64,000 nt of DNA, taken from positions 122,887 through 186,886 of the forward strand of contig NZ_JAUIRR010000003.1 of assembly GCF_030577135.1 (NCBI RefSeq), in the 5' to 3' direction. This DNA comes from Sulfurimonas sp. hsl 1-7. GTDB lineage: Bacteria > Campylobacterota > Campylobacteria > Campylobacterales > Sulfurimonadaceae. The notes beneath the pieces are model-generated. The model worked only from the letters and a program-made list of their open reading frames with translations, ran no database searches and was not told the origin of the DNA. Both the position numbers and the translations under genes were made by a program. Each line of letters starts with the position of its first letter. The stretch's first letter is position 1. Below are positions 25,235-35,011 of this stretch, one piece after another.

Positions 25235-25735
25235 ATGGAAGAGGAGTTTATTATATGGAATGGCAACTTAGGTGTTCGTGATTTTGTAACAATCGGTGAG
25301 ATTAAAATCAGAGATGACAAAACATATGCTTGGCTGGAAGAGCCGTATGAGATGGTAGGGCCATTTGATTTAAATGAACTAAAAACAGATGGAAAAATCT
25401 GTTTTGCCGCTTGTATTGTTATCTCTAAAGAAAAATGGATAGAAGATGGACTGCTCTTACGTCAAGAAGCCTTGGATAAACAACGAAAACAACAAGAGGA
25501 TATTGATCGTTTTAATAAACAAAAGCAAGTTCAAGCAAAGAGTAAACAGCACAAAGAAAAAGAGTTTAGAGAACTGTTGTGTTTGCCTTTGGAAGGTGTA
25601 CTAGAAACAGCCCAAATTAAAGCTGCATACAGACGTATAAGTAAGAAAGTACATCCCGATCTAGGTGGAGATCATGAAAAATTTATTCAAATTACAATTG
25701 CACGTGATACCTTACTTGAAATATCAACATTCTAA
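25235..25735 (+). CDS. J-domain (DnaJ-like) protein with C-terminal J-domain
   Basis: 166 residues. The N-terminal about 75 residues (MEEEFIIWNGNLGVRDFVT, then KTYAWLEEPYEMVGPFDLNE) have no known family. A Lys/Gln-rich helix follows, and the last 55 residues are a J-domain with AAYRRISKKVHPDLGGD; the HPD tripeptide needed to stimulate DnaK is intact. Most DnaJ proteins carry the J-domain at the N-terminus, so this one is a specialised co-chaperone. It is 5 bp after the TatD-like gene and presumably co-transcribed with it. Confidence 0.85.
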   Translation: MEEEFIIWNGNLGVRDFVTIGEIKIRDDKTYAWLEEPYEMVGPFDLNELKTDGKICFAACIVISKEKWIEDGLLLRQEALDKQRKQQEDIDRFNKQKQVQAKSKQHKEKEFRELLCLPLEGVLETAQIKAAYRRISKKVHPDLGGDHEKFIQITIARDTLLEISTF

Positions 25736-25803
25736 TTTTTACACTAAGCTTATCAAAACTACCCATTTTACTTTAACAAAAAGTTTTCTAACCTTAGTTT
25801 TGC

Positions 25804-25860
25804 TATAATTCCAAAATTAATAAGGTGTGTAAGAGTGTCTTATTAAAAATTTCAAGTTAA
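25804..25860 (+). promoter_or_regulatory. leuA promoter and leader with hairpin and a Leu-Leu mini-ORF
   Basis: An extended -10 (TGCTATAAT, hexamer 25804-25809) precedes a leader of about 56 nt. The leader contains an inverted repeat TTAATAAG (25817-25824) and CTTATTAA (25839-25846). A GTG-started frame at 25825-25860 would encode 11 residues, MCKSVLLKISS, with two adjacent TTA leucine codons in the 3' arm of the hairpin. This could be an attenuation leader, but the mini-ORF has no good ribosome-binding site. Confidence 0.35.
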
Positions 25861-25871
25861 AAGGGTTTGTT

Positions 25872-27533
25872 ATGAAACATATTCCAAGTGGCAAATATCA
25901 GCCATATCCAAAAATAGACTTGCCAAACAGACAATGGCCTGACAATACTATTACAAAAGCTCCAATCTGGTGTAGTGTAGATTTACGTGACGGTAATCAA
26001 GCACTTATTAACCCGATGAACATGGAGAAAAAACTTGAACTTTTTACACTCTTACTCAAACTTGGATTCAAAGAGATCGAGGTGGGATTCCCATCTGCAT
26101 CAAAGGTTGAATTTGACTTCTTAAGAAAGTTGGTTGATGACAAATTAATACCTGATGATGTAACGGTACAAGTTCTTGTTCAAGCAAGAGAACATCTTAT
26201 TGCCAAAACTTTTGAAGCATTACAAGGTGTAAAAAAAGCAACTGTGCATCTTTACAACTCAACTTCAATTGCACAAAGAAAGATCGTATTTGGCAAATCT
26301 CAAGAGGAGATCATCGAACTTGCGTTAGAGGGTGTTGATCTTGTAAAAAAATATGAAGCACAGCACGACGGGAAAATCTTTTTAGAGTATTCACCGGAGA
26401 GTTTCACTGGAACTGAGTTAGAGTTCGCGGCAAAAATCTCAAATGCAGTAACTGCTCGTTGGGGAATAAGTGCAGAGCGTCCTGTAATCATCAACTTGCC
26501 GGCAACGGTTGAGATGGCTACACCAAATATCTATGCAGATCAGATCGAATGGATGAGCAGACATTTAGATAATCGTGAGCATATCCTTATCTCTACGCAT
26601 ACTCATAACGATAGAGGGACATCTATCGCGGCAACAGAGCTTGCACTTTTAGCGGGAGCTGACAGAGTTGAGGGAACGTTGTTAAGCAACGGTGAGCGTA
26701 CGGGTAATGTTGATATCATCACACTTGCTCTTAATATGACAACGCAAGGTGTTGACAGCGGTCTTGACTTCTCAGACGTAAATGAAGTTGTAGAGGTAGT
26801 TGAGCGTGTAACAGAGTTACCGACACACCCAAGACATCCGTATGTAGGTGATCTTGTATATACTGCATTCTCTGGTTCACACCAAGATGCGATTAACAAA
26901 GGTCTTGCATATCAGCAAGCAAAAGAGCAGCCTTTCTGGGAAGTTCCGTACTTACCAATCGATCCTGCCGATGTAGGTCGTACGTATGAGTCGATCATCC
27001 GTATCAACTCACAATCGGGTAAAGGTGGTGTTGCATACATTTTAGAGCAAAACTACGGTTACCAATTGCCAAAATCGATGCATCCTGAGATCGGACGTGC
27101 TGTACAAATGCTTAGTGATGTAGAGGGGCGTGAGCTTACTAGCGAAGAGATCTACGGTGTATTTAAAGCTGAGTATTTTGAACTTGATCAACATATCAAG
27201 TTTATCGATTTTAGCTCAACTACAAAAAATAAAGTTGCAACATGCACTTTAACATATGAGTACAACGGCAAAGAGATCACATCTGAAGGTACTGGCAACG
27301 GTCCGATCGATGCTTGTAAAGATGCACTGATGAAAGAGTACAAAAATGAGTTTAGTATAAAATCTTACTCTGAGCACTCTTGCGGAGATAAAAGCTCTGC
27401 AAAAGCTGTAGCGTATATAGAGCTCAAAACAGCAGAAAAATTCTCTTGTTTTGGAGTTGGAAGAGATAACGATATCACAATCGCTACAGTTAAAGCACTT
27501 TTCTGTGCACTAAATAGAACTTACTCAAACTAA
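25872..27533 (+). CDS. leuA: 2-isopropylmalate synthase (long, actinobacterial-type)
   Basis: 553 residues. The catalytic HMGL-like TIM barrel (about 28-310) has SVDLRDGNQAL, the metal-binding STHTHNDRGTS and the flexible GTLLSNGERTGNVD. The C-terminal LeuA allosteric domain (about 430-553) gives leucine feedback control. It condenses acetyl-CoA with 2-oxoisovalerate in the first step of leucine synthesis. The start MKHIPSGKYQPYP matches the longer LeuA class first known from Corynebacterium and Mycobacterium. It stands alone with its own promoter and a strong terminator. Confidence 0.97.
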   Translation: MKHIPSGKYQPYPKIDLPNRQWPDNTITKAPIWCSVDLRDGNQALINPMNMEKKLELFTLLLKLGFKEIEVGFPSASKVEFDFLRKLVDDKLIPDDVTVQVLVQAREHLIAKTFEALQGVKKATVHLYNSTSIAQRKIVFGKSQEEIIELALEGVDLVKKYEAQHDGKIFLEYSPESFTGTELEFAAKISNAVTARWGISAERPVIINLPATVEMATPNIYADQIEWMSRHLDNREHILISTHTHNDRGTSIAATELALLAGADRVEGTLLSNGERTGNVDIITLALNMTTQGVDSGLDFSDVNEVVEVVERVTELPTHPRHPYVGDLVYTAFSGSHQDAINKGLAYQQAKEQPFWEVPYLPIDPADVGRTYESIIRINSQSGKGGVAYILEQNYGYQLPKSMHPEIGRAVQMLSDVEGRELTSEEIYGVFKAEYFELDQHIKFIDFSSTTKNKVATCTLTYEYNGKEITSEGTGNGPIDACKDALMKEYKNEFSIKSYSEHSCGDKSSAKAVAYIELKTAEKFSCFGVGRDNDITIATVKALFCALNRTYSN

Positions 27534-27535
27534 GT

Positions 27536-27569
27536 CCTAAGAGGTCATCCTCTTAGGCATCTCTTTTTT
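27536..27569 (+). terminator. Strong intrinsic terminator of leuA
   Basis: CCTAAGAGG (27536-27544) pairs perfectly with CCTCTTAGG (27549-27557) around a TCAT loop and is followed by CATCTCTTTTTT. It lies between the convergent leuA and outer-membrane protein genes. Confidence 0.9.
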
Positions 27570-28698
27570 AAAACGCTAAATCCCAACGAAAATAGAGTGT
27601 ACTCGAATCTCCGTTATACTTTTTCTTATTTTCAACATCATTGACCATAACTCCTAAGGTAAAACTATTATAGTCATTGAGCGTATAGGTAAGCTGCGGT
27701 GAAAGAAAACGACTTTGTTCACCACCAAAACTCTCAATATAGATAAAAGATGCATCGAGATAGATAGTTAGAGGGGAAGAGAGTGAGAGTGCTACATATA
27801 AAGGGGATGAAACCAAGTTAGGCAATATCTCCGAATCTAAATTTTCAGATATCTCCTTAGCCGTAAACGTTTTAGAGCTGTAGAGTGCTTCTACAACCAA
27901 AGTAAGCCCCTCTTCAAAACCGTAATCAGCTCCAACAAGACCTTGAAAAAATTTTGTATTGTTACTCTCAATGTAAGCGCCCTCACTGCGTACCCCTACC
28001 CCTGAACTCTCTAAACTTCCGTCAACCTCATACCCTATCATTTTGGTCTCATCACTGTAGATTGCATCAAGTGCAAAATCAGCTACTTCTAAAAACCCCT
28101 GATAGCGCATAGCATAGCGAAACTTATCCGCTTCATTTTGAGAAACAATAGCGCTTAGATGTGATGTATCATCAAGATACCTTGTATATAATACGCCTAC
28201 TACACCGTAAGTTTCATCACTCTCAAGTGCATAGATATTTTTAGGGTTGTACAAATTGGTAGGATTCCAGATGCGACCTACCCCCATAGTGATACTCTGC
28301 AATCCCACTACAACTCTGTTTACCTCGTCTTCATATCCGCCGTAAGCTCTGTAAACTTTGGCATAGGCACTTCCGCTACTGTAGTTCATAAAAGAGGTTT
28401 GTGTTTTAAAGGGGGTATCGCTTCTAAGGGTTTTTTGATACTCAAAGAGTTCAGATTCTACATACTTGTTCCCGTAATAGTTGATCCCGTCTGCGATTAC
28501 GGTAGAGAAATAGCCGTTGTCTTTCCAGTCCAAAGTAAAACGCAATCTGTCGTAGTTATAGAGATACTCTTTTGTTTGATTTTTGTCATTATTGTTTTGC
28601 AGCAGGGTGATATTTGTGTTTTGCGTTTTGAGCTCAAGCTCTGCAAAAAGTGTATAGGGTATAAGCAAGATAACAAAAGCTAAAACCTTAACCATCAA
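27568..28698 (-). CDS. Predicted outer-membrane beta-barrel protein of the ABC exporter operon
   Basis: 376 residues with a signal peptide ([19 protein letters not shown]). The body alternates hydrophobic and polar residues in barrel-like strands (for example [16 protein letters not shown] and LYFRWDLAF at the C-terminus, ending in Phe). I do not recognise a named family; it resembles DUF1302-type or porin-like proteins in character only. It overlaps the ABC ATPase gene by 11 bp, so it is the last gene of that operon and probably the outer-membrane partner or client of the exporter. Confidence 0.75.
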   Translation of the reverse strand: MMVKVLAFVILLIPYTLFAELELKTQNTNITLLQNNNDKNQTKEYLYNYDRLRFTLDWKDNGYFSTVIADGINYYGNKYVESELFEYQKTLRSDTPFKTQTSFMNYSSGSAYAKVYRAYGGYEDEVNRVVVGLQSITMGVGRIWNPTNLYNPKNIYALESDETYGVVGVLYTRYLDDTSHLSAIVSQNEADKFRYAMRYQGFLEVADFALDAIYSDETKMIGYEVDGSLESSGVGVRSEGAYIESNNTKFFQGLVGADYGFEEGLTLVVEALYSSKTFTAKEISENLDSEILPNLVSSPLYVALSLSSPLTIYLDASFIYIESFGGEQSRFLSPQLTYTLNDYNSFTLGVMVNDVENKKKYNGDSSTLYFRWDLAF

Positions 28699-29359
28699 CT
28701 ATCTCTCCGTCATACATATTGATCACTCTTCGTACATTCTCTTTTACCATCTCGTCGTGTGAGGCAAAGATGATCGTGACCCCCTCTTTTTCATTTAACT
28801 CTTTCATCATATCAATCAAAATTTTCGAGTTTATAGAATCGAGATTTGCCGTAGGTTCATCCGCTAAAATTATTTTCGGCTTCGTAGCCACGGCACGGGC
28901 AACGGCTACACGTTGCTGCTCCCCGCCGCTTAAATTATTTGGAAGATATTCAAGCTTGTCTGTGATATCTAAAAGTTTTGCTAGCTCTGTAACACGCTTC
29001 TCTATAATACTCTCTTCAAAACCTCGCAAACGCATTATAAAAGCTATGTTTTCTTTCACACTGAGAACCGGGATAAGATTATACGCCTGAAAAACAAAAC
29101 CGATTTGCTCTAACCTTAGAGTAGTTTTGTCTTCTTCGCCCAGTGAGCTTACCTCATCATCATCAAAATAGATCTCACCTTCGCTTAGATCATCAAGGGC
29201 ACCTATCAGATTGAGCAAGGTTGACTTCCCGCATCCGGAAGGGCCGTTTAAAAGGGTAAACTCTCCATCTTCAATTACAAGGTCAACATCGTTTAAGGCA
29301 TGTACCTCTCTCGGCTCACCTTTGTAAAAATATTTATGAAGATTTGTAATTTTGATCAT
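28688..29359 (-). CDS. LolD/MacB-like ABC transporter ATPase
   Basis: 223 residues with Walker [25 protein letters not shown], signature [14 protein letters not shown] and Walker [12 protein letters not shown], typical of the LolD/MacB/FtsE group that serves FtsX-type permeases. The start overlaps the permease stop by 4 bp. With the two permeases upstream it forms a mechanotransmission ABC system acting at the outer face of the inner membrane, probably moving lipid or lipoprotein rather than importing a solute. Confidence 0.92.
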   Translation of the reverse strand: MIKITNLHKYFYKGEPREVHALNDVDLVIEDGEFTLLNGPSGCGKSTLLNLIGALDDLSEGEIYFDDDEVSSLGEEDKTTLRLEQIGFVFQAYNLIPVLSVKENIAFIMRLRGFEESIIEKRVTELAKLLDITDKLEYLPNNLSGGEQQRVAVARAVATKPKIILADEPTANLDSINSKILIDMMKELNEKEGVTIIFASHDEMVKENVRRVINMYDGEIVDG

Positions 29360-30567
29360 TTTTCAACCTTTATGATATCTACAAGACTCAGCTTTTTCAA
29401 TTTTCTTAGCGGTATCACTACACTCAATAACGAGGCCAGGACAATAGCGACAAAGGTAGTTGTAAAGTAGCTCCCCTTGATTGTTCCGTATATCACAGAC
29501 TCATATCCCCACATCTCCAAAGCGTCTGAAAAAGAGGTAAAATCAAGCCCGTAGTATTGTAGATACAGAAGCATCCCGTACCCTAAAACCGCACCGACAA
29601 CATAACCTAAAAATCCAACTATCACAGCTTCAAGAATAACCTGTAAACGTACATATTTATAATGATACCCAACACTCATCATAATCCCAAACTCACGTAT
29701 ACGATCGAGTATAGAGACATACATTACCCCGAAGATTCCTACAAAAACAACACTCATGACAATCATAAAAGTGATCGAGTTAAAGATATACATTATATCT
29801 TGCATCTGTTGCATCATCGGCTGGAGTTCCATAAAACTTTTTACATCATACTCTCTGTATCTGTTTTGAATCTCCTTTGTTACTTTTTCATCGGAGAGCA
29901 TTACAGATATTTGAGAGACCTGATTGCTTTGGAGTCCTAGCAGTTTTTGCAGCCTTGTTTTATCTACAAACATCCCTTTTGCATCAAGGGCTATATTTGT
30001 AGTTTGTACAATCGCTTTGATCTTGTAAGCAACTGAGATAATTTCACCGTGGACATCCTGCGCGGAGAAAACAACTTTTGAGCCGATTTTCACTTTCAGT
30101 TTTTTAGCTAACTCCAAACCGATAATCGCAGAGTTTTTCTCAACACTCAGCTCCCCACTTTTTAAAAACTGATCAAACTGACCAAACTGTTTTTCATCCT
30201 CTAAATCAAACCCTACCAAGGTGATAAATGAGGACTTTCTTGCAGTAGATAACAACCCTTGAACATTTACCCTTCCTATCACGGAAGTAACGCCGGGATT
30301 CTCTTTTAAATTCTTTGTCATCATATCTGCATCACTAATGATATCTTTGATCTCTTTGTCGATCAGATACCCTTTAGCAAAGATACTCACATCCCCGCTG
30401 TATGAACGTCTGTTTTTATCAAGCATATTCTCTGCCATCCCGTCATACAAGGCTTGGATCGAGAGCATCATACTCATACTCACAGATATCATCATAATAA
30501 GTAAGAATGTACGAGAAAGTCGTAAAAAAGAGTTTTTCCAGGCAAGTTTTGCAAGCAGTTTATACAT
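29356..30567 (-). CDS. FtsX/LolC-type ABC permease
   Basis: About 403 residues from the ATG at 30567; a start 15 nt upstream is also in frame. It has an N-terminal helix (LSRTFLLIMMISVSMSMMLS), a periplasmic domain of about 210 residues (MacB_PCD-like), and three C-terminal helices with EFGIMMSVGYHYKYVRLQVI, the coupling region of FtsX-family permeases. It overlaps its sister permease by 8 bp and pairs with it and with the LolD-like ATPase. Confidence 0.9.
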   Translation of the reverse strand: MYKLLAKLAWKNSFLRLSRTFLLIMMISVSMSMMLSIQALYDGMAENMLDKNRRSYSGDVSIFAKGYLIDKEIKDIISDADMMTKNLKENPGVTSVIGRVNVQGLLSTARKSSFITLVGFDLEDEKQFGQFDQFLKSGELSVEKNSAIIGLELAKKLKVKIGSKVVFSAQDVHGEIISVAYKIKAIVQTTNIALDAKGMFVDKTRLQKLLGLQSNQVSQISVMLSDEKVTKEIQNRYREYDVKSFMELQPMMQQMQDIMYIFNSITFMIVMSVVFVGIFGVMYVSILDRIREFGIMMSVGYHYKYVRLQVILEAVIVGFLGYVVGAVLGYGMLLYLQYYGLDFTSFSDALEMWGYESVIYGTIKGSYFTTTFVAIVLASLLSVVIPLRKLKKLSLVDIIKVEK

Positions 30568-31780
30568 GACGGCTCGCTTCAAGCGGAGTAAAAAGATTTA
30601 CATAGATATACGGGTAAAAGATACTGATATAGTTTAAAAGAAAAATAACCGCACTATTCCAGGCAACAGTAAATAGATCAAAGTTAAAAGGGATCTCATC
30701 CGATACTACCCCATAATCTTTATACATCTCCGCAATCCCATCGATTACAATCGGATGGAGTGAATAGTAGTAGGTGATATATGTTGCAATGGGTATGGCA
30801 AAAACAAGTGCCGCAAGAGTAAGAATGACTATCTCATAACTTAGCAGTTTAAAAAGCGCTTTTTTTGAGACTCCTATTGAACGTAGAACACCTATCTCTT
30901 TTATTCTAGCACTCACATTGATAAAACCGTAGATCATAATTACAAAGAAGATAACCACCATAAAAAGTGCCAAAGAGATATATCCAAAGATTGAGTCAAC
31001 CTCCATAGCCTCGACCATCGTATCCATCAATGTTTTCCATGTAAGTGATTCTAAGTTCCCATTGTTTAGGCGTGTAGTAATCTCTTGATTTATAACATCA
31101 ACCTGCTCTAAATCTTTTACGCTTACTACAATATATGAGGCCTTGTCTTTCGAATACATCAAATCATCGAGATATTTTTTCGAGATAAACGATGCTCCTG
31201 CATCAAACTCAGTCATCCCTGTTTTAAACACACCGCACAACTCAAAGATATCTGCGGCAAAAGAGCCGTCACTCGCACCACCTATAAACGAAAACTCATC
31301 TCCAAGACCAAGAGAGAGCTTTTTCACAAGATCGACACCCATATAGACACATTTTCCGCTATTTTCTTCTAGATAACTTCCTTTGAGCAAAGCCTCTTTA
31401 AGTGTAGATATATCTGCTTCAGCCTCGGGTTCTATCCCCACAACCAAAGAGGCACTGGAATTGTCTTTATAGGAAAGCAGACCGTACGTCTCATATCTTG
31501 CGGCAATATTTTTGATCCCGTTTATTGTTTTTATCTTGTTTTTATACGCGTCAACATTTTCAAGATAATACTCATAGCCACCCTCGTCACGATACCCTTT
31601 TTTATAGATCTCTATAGCCGAGGTATAGATTTTGAGTGAGTTTTCAAGCATAGAGTTGTGTGAACCGTCCATCATAGAGACATAGACGATAAAAAGAAGT
31701 GTAGAGATAAAGGTAAGTATAAATGTGGTGATTGAGCGTGCTTTATAATAAAAGATATTTTTGAGTGCTAAAGTGAACAT
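30560..31780 (-). CDS. FtsX/LolE-type ABC permease
   Basis: 406 residues with the same layout as the gene after it: one helix (SITTFILTFISTLLFIVYVS), a large periplasmic domain, and three helices with the FtsX motif RIKEIGVLRSIGVSKKALFK. The two permeases are diverged paralogues and probably form a heterodimer, as LolC and LolE do. The periplasmic domain would contact the LolA-like protein encoded just upstream. Confidence 0.9.
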   Translation of the reverse strand: MFTLALKNIFYYKARSITTFILTFISTLLFIVYVSMMDGSHNSMLENSLKIYTSAIEIYKKGYRDEGGYEYYLENVDAYKNKIKTINGIKNIAARYETYGLLSYKDNSSASLVVGIEPEAEADISTLKEALLKGSYLEENSGKCVYMGVDLVKKLSLGLGDEFSFIGGASDGSFAADIFELCGVFKTGMTEFDAGASFISKKYLDDLMYSKDKASYIVVSVKDLEQVDVINQEITTRLNNGNLESLTWKTLMDTMVEAMEVDSIFGYISLALFMVVIFFVIMIYGFINVSARIKEIGVLRSIGVSKKALFKLLSYEIVILTLAALVFAIPIATYITYYYSLHPIVIDGIAEMYKDYGVVSDEIPFNFDLFTVAWNSAVIFLLNYISIFYPYIYVNLFTPLEASRHV

Positions 31781-31798
31781 AAAGCTATTGTACTCTCT

Positions 31799-32524
31799 TT
31801 ATCTAGAAAATCTCTTAAGTGCACTTTTTTGAAAGTATTCATGGGGGATATCTATATCATATTGTACTTTTTGCAGTGTTATCTCCGTATATTGTCCCTC
31901 TTTGTCATACGGCTCTACCCTCCAATACAAAGGGATGTAATATTTCCCGTACTTTTGGACATCTCTATAGATAAAAAAACGTACAATTTTTCCATCTTCA
32001 TCGTAGTAGGTGTCTTTTTGGGAAGTGTAGGTATTTAGGTCAATCTCTAAATCTATCTTTCCCCAAACAACCGCTGCATCCTCTTTCGGAGTAAGTTGAA
32101 GGGTCACAATATTCTCTTTTTTATTGATGATCTTGGGATTGTAATCTTCAACAAGGGAGCTTTGTTTTACGATATCGTCATTGCTGATATCGCTCCCCAT
32201 CCATTTTTGCAACATCATAGATGGCGGTATTTTTATAACCCTCTCGATTTTAGGGACATACTGCCACATCTGATTATCTAAGCTTAAAAAAGTGATCCCT
32301 CGATCGCGGGGCGGGTAAGTGATCTTGACAAAACTTTTTTCACTTCCTTGCGCATAGTTCTCTAACTTGATCACCCTTTCATGCCCCGATGAAACTACTT
32401 TCATAGTAAGCTCTATATAGATAGTGCTTCCCCTCAGATTTTCATCGAGTTTTTTAACAATATCTGCCGCTTCATCGCCAAACAAGAAAAAGAAAGAAAG
32501 GCTTAGAAACAGTAGAGATTTCAT
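31799..32524 (-). CDS. LolA-like outer-membrane lipoprotein-sorting family protein
   Basis: 241 residues with a signal peptide (MKSLLFLSLSFFFLFG). It has the features of the LolA-like (PF17131-type) family: KSFVKITYPPRDRGITFL, MWQYVPKIERVIKIPPS and MLQKWMGSDISNDD. Such proteins bind lipid or lipoprotein in a half-barrel and are often encoded beside MMPL or LolCDE-like transporters. It is separate from the housekeeping LolA, so the system probably handles a special cargo. It follows a small barrel-protein gene by 1 bp and precedes the permeases by 18 bp. Confidence 0.88.
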   Translation of the reverse strand: MKSLLFLSLSFFFLFGDEAADIVKKLDENLRGSTIYIELTMKVVSSGHERVIKLENYAQGSEKSFVKITYPPRDRGITFLSLDNQMWQYVPKIERVIKIPPSMMLQKWMGSDISNDDIVKQSSLVEDYNPKIINKKENIVTLQLTPKEDAAVVWGKIDLEIDLNTYTSQKDTYYDEDGKIVRFFIYRDVQKYGKYYIPLYWRVEPYDKEGQYTEITLQKVQYDIDIPHEYFQKSALKRFSR

Positions 32525-32525
32525 C

Positions 32526-33008
32526 TTAGAAAGAGAGTCCTACCGTTAGCTCAGGATATTTTCTGTAACATTGCTCCAATGGCTCACAAGTGTCATAGTA
32601 CTCTACCGTATAGCCAAATGAGATGTAAGTGTTTTTACTTGTTATAACACTTAAACCTCCTCTAAAACCGTACGATGTAAAATCCTCATACATCGAGCTG
32701 TTTACAAAAGTTTGTTTCACAAAACCTCCGAGATAGGGTCTTAGTTTTCTATCGAGTGAAATATAATAATCTCCGCGTAAAGAGAGTTCATTAAACGTTG
32801 GTTCTGCACCAAGCCATGCTCTATAGTTAACACCCACGGCAAGATTATCTACAACACAATACTCTGCTCCAACACCTACTATTCCGTAGCTGCGGTTATA
32901 AGTATCTCCCGAACCTACTAAAAAGTTCAGATTAGTCTTTCCTTTTGTAAAGACATCCCCACTTACCAATGTAGCCAATAATGAAAATAAAAATACAACT
33001 CTTATCAA
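32526..33008 (-). CDS. Small predicted outer-membrane beta-barrel protein
   Basis: 160 residues with a signal peptide (MIRVVFLFSLLATLVSG) and barrel-like strands (NLAVGVNYRAWLG, LSLRGDYYISLDRKLRPYLG) ending YPELTVGLSF with a terminal Phe. The size and spacing suit an eight-strand OmpA/OmpW-like barrel. It overlaps the penicillin-binding protein gene by 4 bp and starts the exporter set. No specific family is recognised. Confidence 0.75.
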   Translation of the reverse strand: MIRVVFLFSLLATLVSGDVFTKGKTNLNFLVGSGDTYNRSYGIVGVGAEYCVVDNLAVGVNYRAWLGAEPTFNELSLRGDYYISLDRKLRPYLGGFVKQTFVNSSMYEDFTSYGFRGGLSVITSKNTYISFGYTVEYYDTCEPLEQCYRKYPELTVGLSF

Positions 33009-35011
33009 AATAATAACTCCTCTGCAGCATCAGAATGAACTTCTGCTTTTGGTGGTTTTGAGATATCGCTAAAGTACTCTTTTTCACCGTCAATGGTTAC
33101 TTCACGTACACCTTCAGGGATATCAAACTCTCTTTTTATTTGCGGATATATCTTTAAAACTTGACGATAAAAATGTGAGAAAGCAGGAGCTGCTATCCTA
33201 CCCCCTGTTTCTCTTCTGTACATAGGTGTATTATCGTCGTTTCCAAACCATACGATTGTTTCAATCGTCGGTGAATATCCAGCAAACCATCCATCGACAT
33301 TAGAGTTTGTAGTCCCTGTTTTTCCGGCCAATTCGATTCCTCTGACTCTTGCACCCCTACCCGTACCGCGCTGAACAACATCACGAAGGATAGTTGTCAT
33401 AATAAACGCCTGCGAGGCAGGAGAGATCTCCTCTCTTTGATCCTCTTTTTGGTAGATCTTTTTTTCATCTTTATAGATAGAACTGATCAGGTGCGTTTGC
33501 ACCTGTGTCCCGTAATTTGAAAAAGATGTATAGTATTTTGCAAGCTCTAAAGGTGATACCGACATTGTCCCAAGCGAGATTGAGAGATCGTTTGGAAGAT
33601 GCTTGATGTTAAACTTTTTCAGCTCTCTTATCAACTGCGGCAAGCCGATGTCGTTTACAAGGTTAATAGTTGCAAGGTTTCTTGAGTGGATCAATGCTTC
33701 TCTAAGTGGAATTAACCCTTTATAATTTTTTTCATAGTTTTTAGGCTGCCACTTCATCTCCTCACCGTCTTTTTCATAATCATATGTTTTTGCGATGTCG
33801 ACTAACTCTGTTGCTCCCGAGTATCCAAGATTGATGGCAACTTGATAGATAAAAGGTTTAAATGCAGAACCAGGCTGACGTTTTCCCTGTGTAGCACGGT
33901 TGTATGAAGAGACAGTGTAGTCAACCGATCCAACCATTGCTAAAACATCTCCCGTACTTGGTTCTATTGAAACGATAGCTCCGTTTACTTTAGACAAATT
34001 GATATCTTTTGCAAGTAAAATCTCAGGATCAAGCTCTTGAAGTGCTTTAATATCTTTTTCCTCTTTTTCTTTGTACTTTTCAACCCTAGTTAAAAATCTG
34101 TCATAGGCATATTTCAATGATTCTCTTGCCGCATCTTGAAGTTTTAGATCAATTGATGTGTAGATCTCATAACCGCCTGTTTTAAAATCTTTGTATCCCA
34201 TCGCATGCATTCTGCGAGCCACCTCGTCAACAATAAAAGGTGCTTTGTTTTGTGTCAATGTATCATCGTATACTTTTGGATTTTCTGCAATTGCTTTTTC
34301 GTAAGCACTATCGTCTATCCAGCCCAGTACGTGCATTCTGTTAATAACTCTGTTTGCACGCCCCATAGAGATCTCATAGTTTTTTGTCGGTGCATATGAT
34401 GAAGGAGCTTTTGGAAGTCCGACAAGGATAGCTACCTCTTTAAGTGTTAATTCACTCAGTTTTTTATGAAAGTAACCGTCAGCCGCCGTTTTAATTCCGT
34501 AATATCCGTGCCCGTAATAGATCTCGTTTAAGTAGCGCTCTAAAATCTGCTCTTTTGTAAGTAGTTTTTCTATCTTGATCGCATAGATAGCCTCTTTGAT
34601 CTTACGGGAGAGTTTTTTCTCACGTGTTAAAAGAACGTTTTTAACAAGCTGCTGCGTGATCGTACTTGCACCCTCAACAGCATGCCCCGCTTTGATCACT
34701 TTAAGTGCTGCACGAAAAATTGCATCGATATTAATTCCGGGATGCTCAAAAAACGTAGTATCTTCTATGGCTACCAAAGCTTCAACTACACGCGGCGGAA
34801 TCTCATCAAACGGTGCATAGTAACGGTGTTTTGTATCAAAAATATTTGCTATTTTTTCCCCGTCTTTATCGTAGATACGAGTAGTAACTGAGGGGTTATA
34901 ATCAACTAACGCAGAAACGTCGTAATCAAATTTAATATAAAAATAACCAAACACTATAAATGGTGATAATAATCCTAAAATAAAAAGTGTAATTATTATT
35001 TTTTTTATCAT
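33005..35011 (-). CDS. pbpA: Class A penicillin-binding protein 1A
   Basis: 668 residues. A membrane anchor (about 6-26) is followed by a GT51 glycosyltransferase domain (about 55-230) with EDTTFFEHPGINIDAI, GASTITQQLVKN and RKIKEAIYAIKIE, and a transpeptidase domain (about 330-620) with the active-site SAFK, SRN and KTGTTNSNVD motifs. It polymerises and cross-links peptidoglycan in the periplasm. It lacks the long OB insertion of E. coli PBP1A. It is coupled to both neighbours by 4-bp overlaps. Confidence 0.95.
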   Translation of the reverse strand: MIKKIIITLFILGLLSPFIVFGYFYIKFDYDVSALVDYNPSVTTRIYDKDGEKIANIFDTKHRYYAPFDEIPPRVVEALVAIEDTTFFEHPGINIDAIFRAALKVIKAGHAVEGASTITQQLVKNVLLTREKKLSRKIKEAIYAIKIEKLLTKEQILERYLNEIYYGHGYYGIKTAADGYFHKKLSELTLKEVAILVGLPKAPSSYAPTKNYEISMGRANRVINRMHVLGWIDDSAYEKAIAENPKVYDDTLTQNKAPFIVDEVARRMHAMGYKDFKTGGYEIYTSIDLKLQDAARESLKYAYDRFLTRVEKYKEKEEKDIKALQELDPEILLAKDINLSKVNGAIVSIEPSTGDVLAMVGSVDYTVSSYNRATQGKRQPGSAFKPFIYQVAINLGYSGATELVDIAKTYDYEKDGEEMKWQPKNYEKNYKGLIPLREALIHSRNLATINLVNDIGLPQLIRELKKFNIKHLPNDLSISLGTMSVSPLELAKYYTSFSNYGTQVQTHLISSIYKDEKKIYQKEDQREEISPASQAFIMTTILRDVVQRGTGRGARVRGIELAGKTGTTNSNVDGWFAGYSPTIETIVWFGNDDNTPMYRRETGGRIAAPAFSHFYRQVLKIYPQIKREFDIPEGVREVTIDGEKEYFSDISKPPKAEVHSDAAEELLF

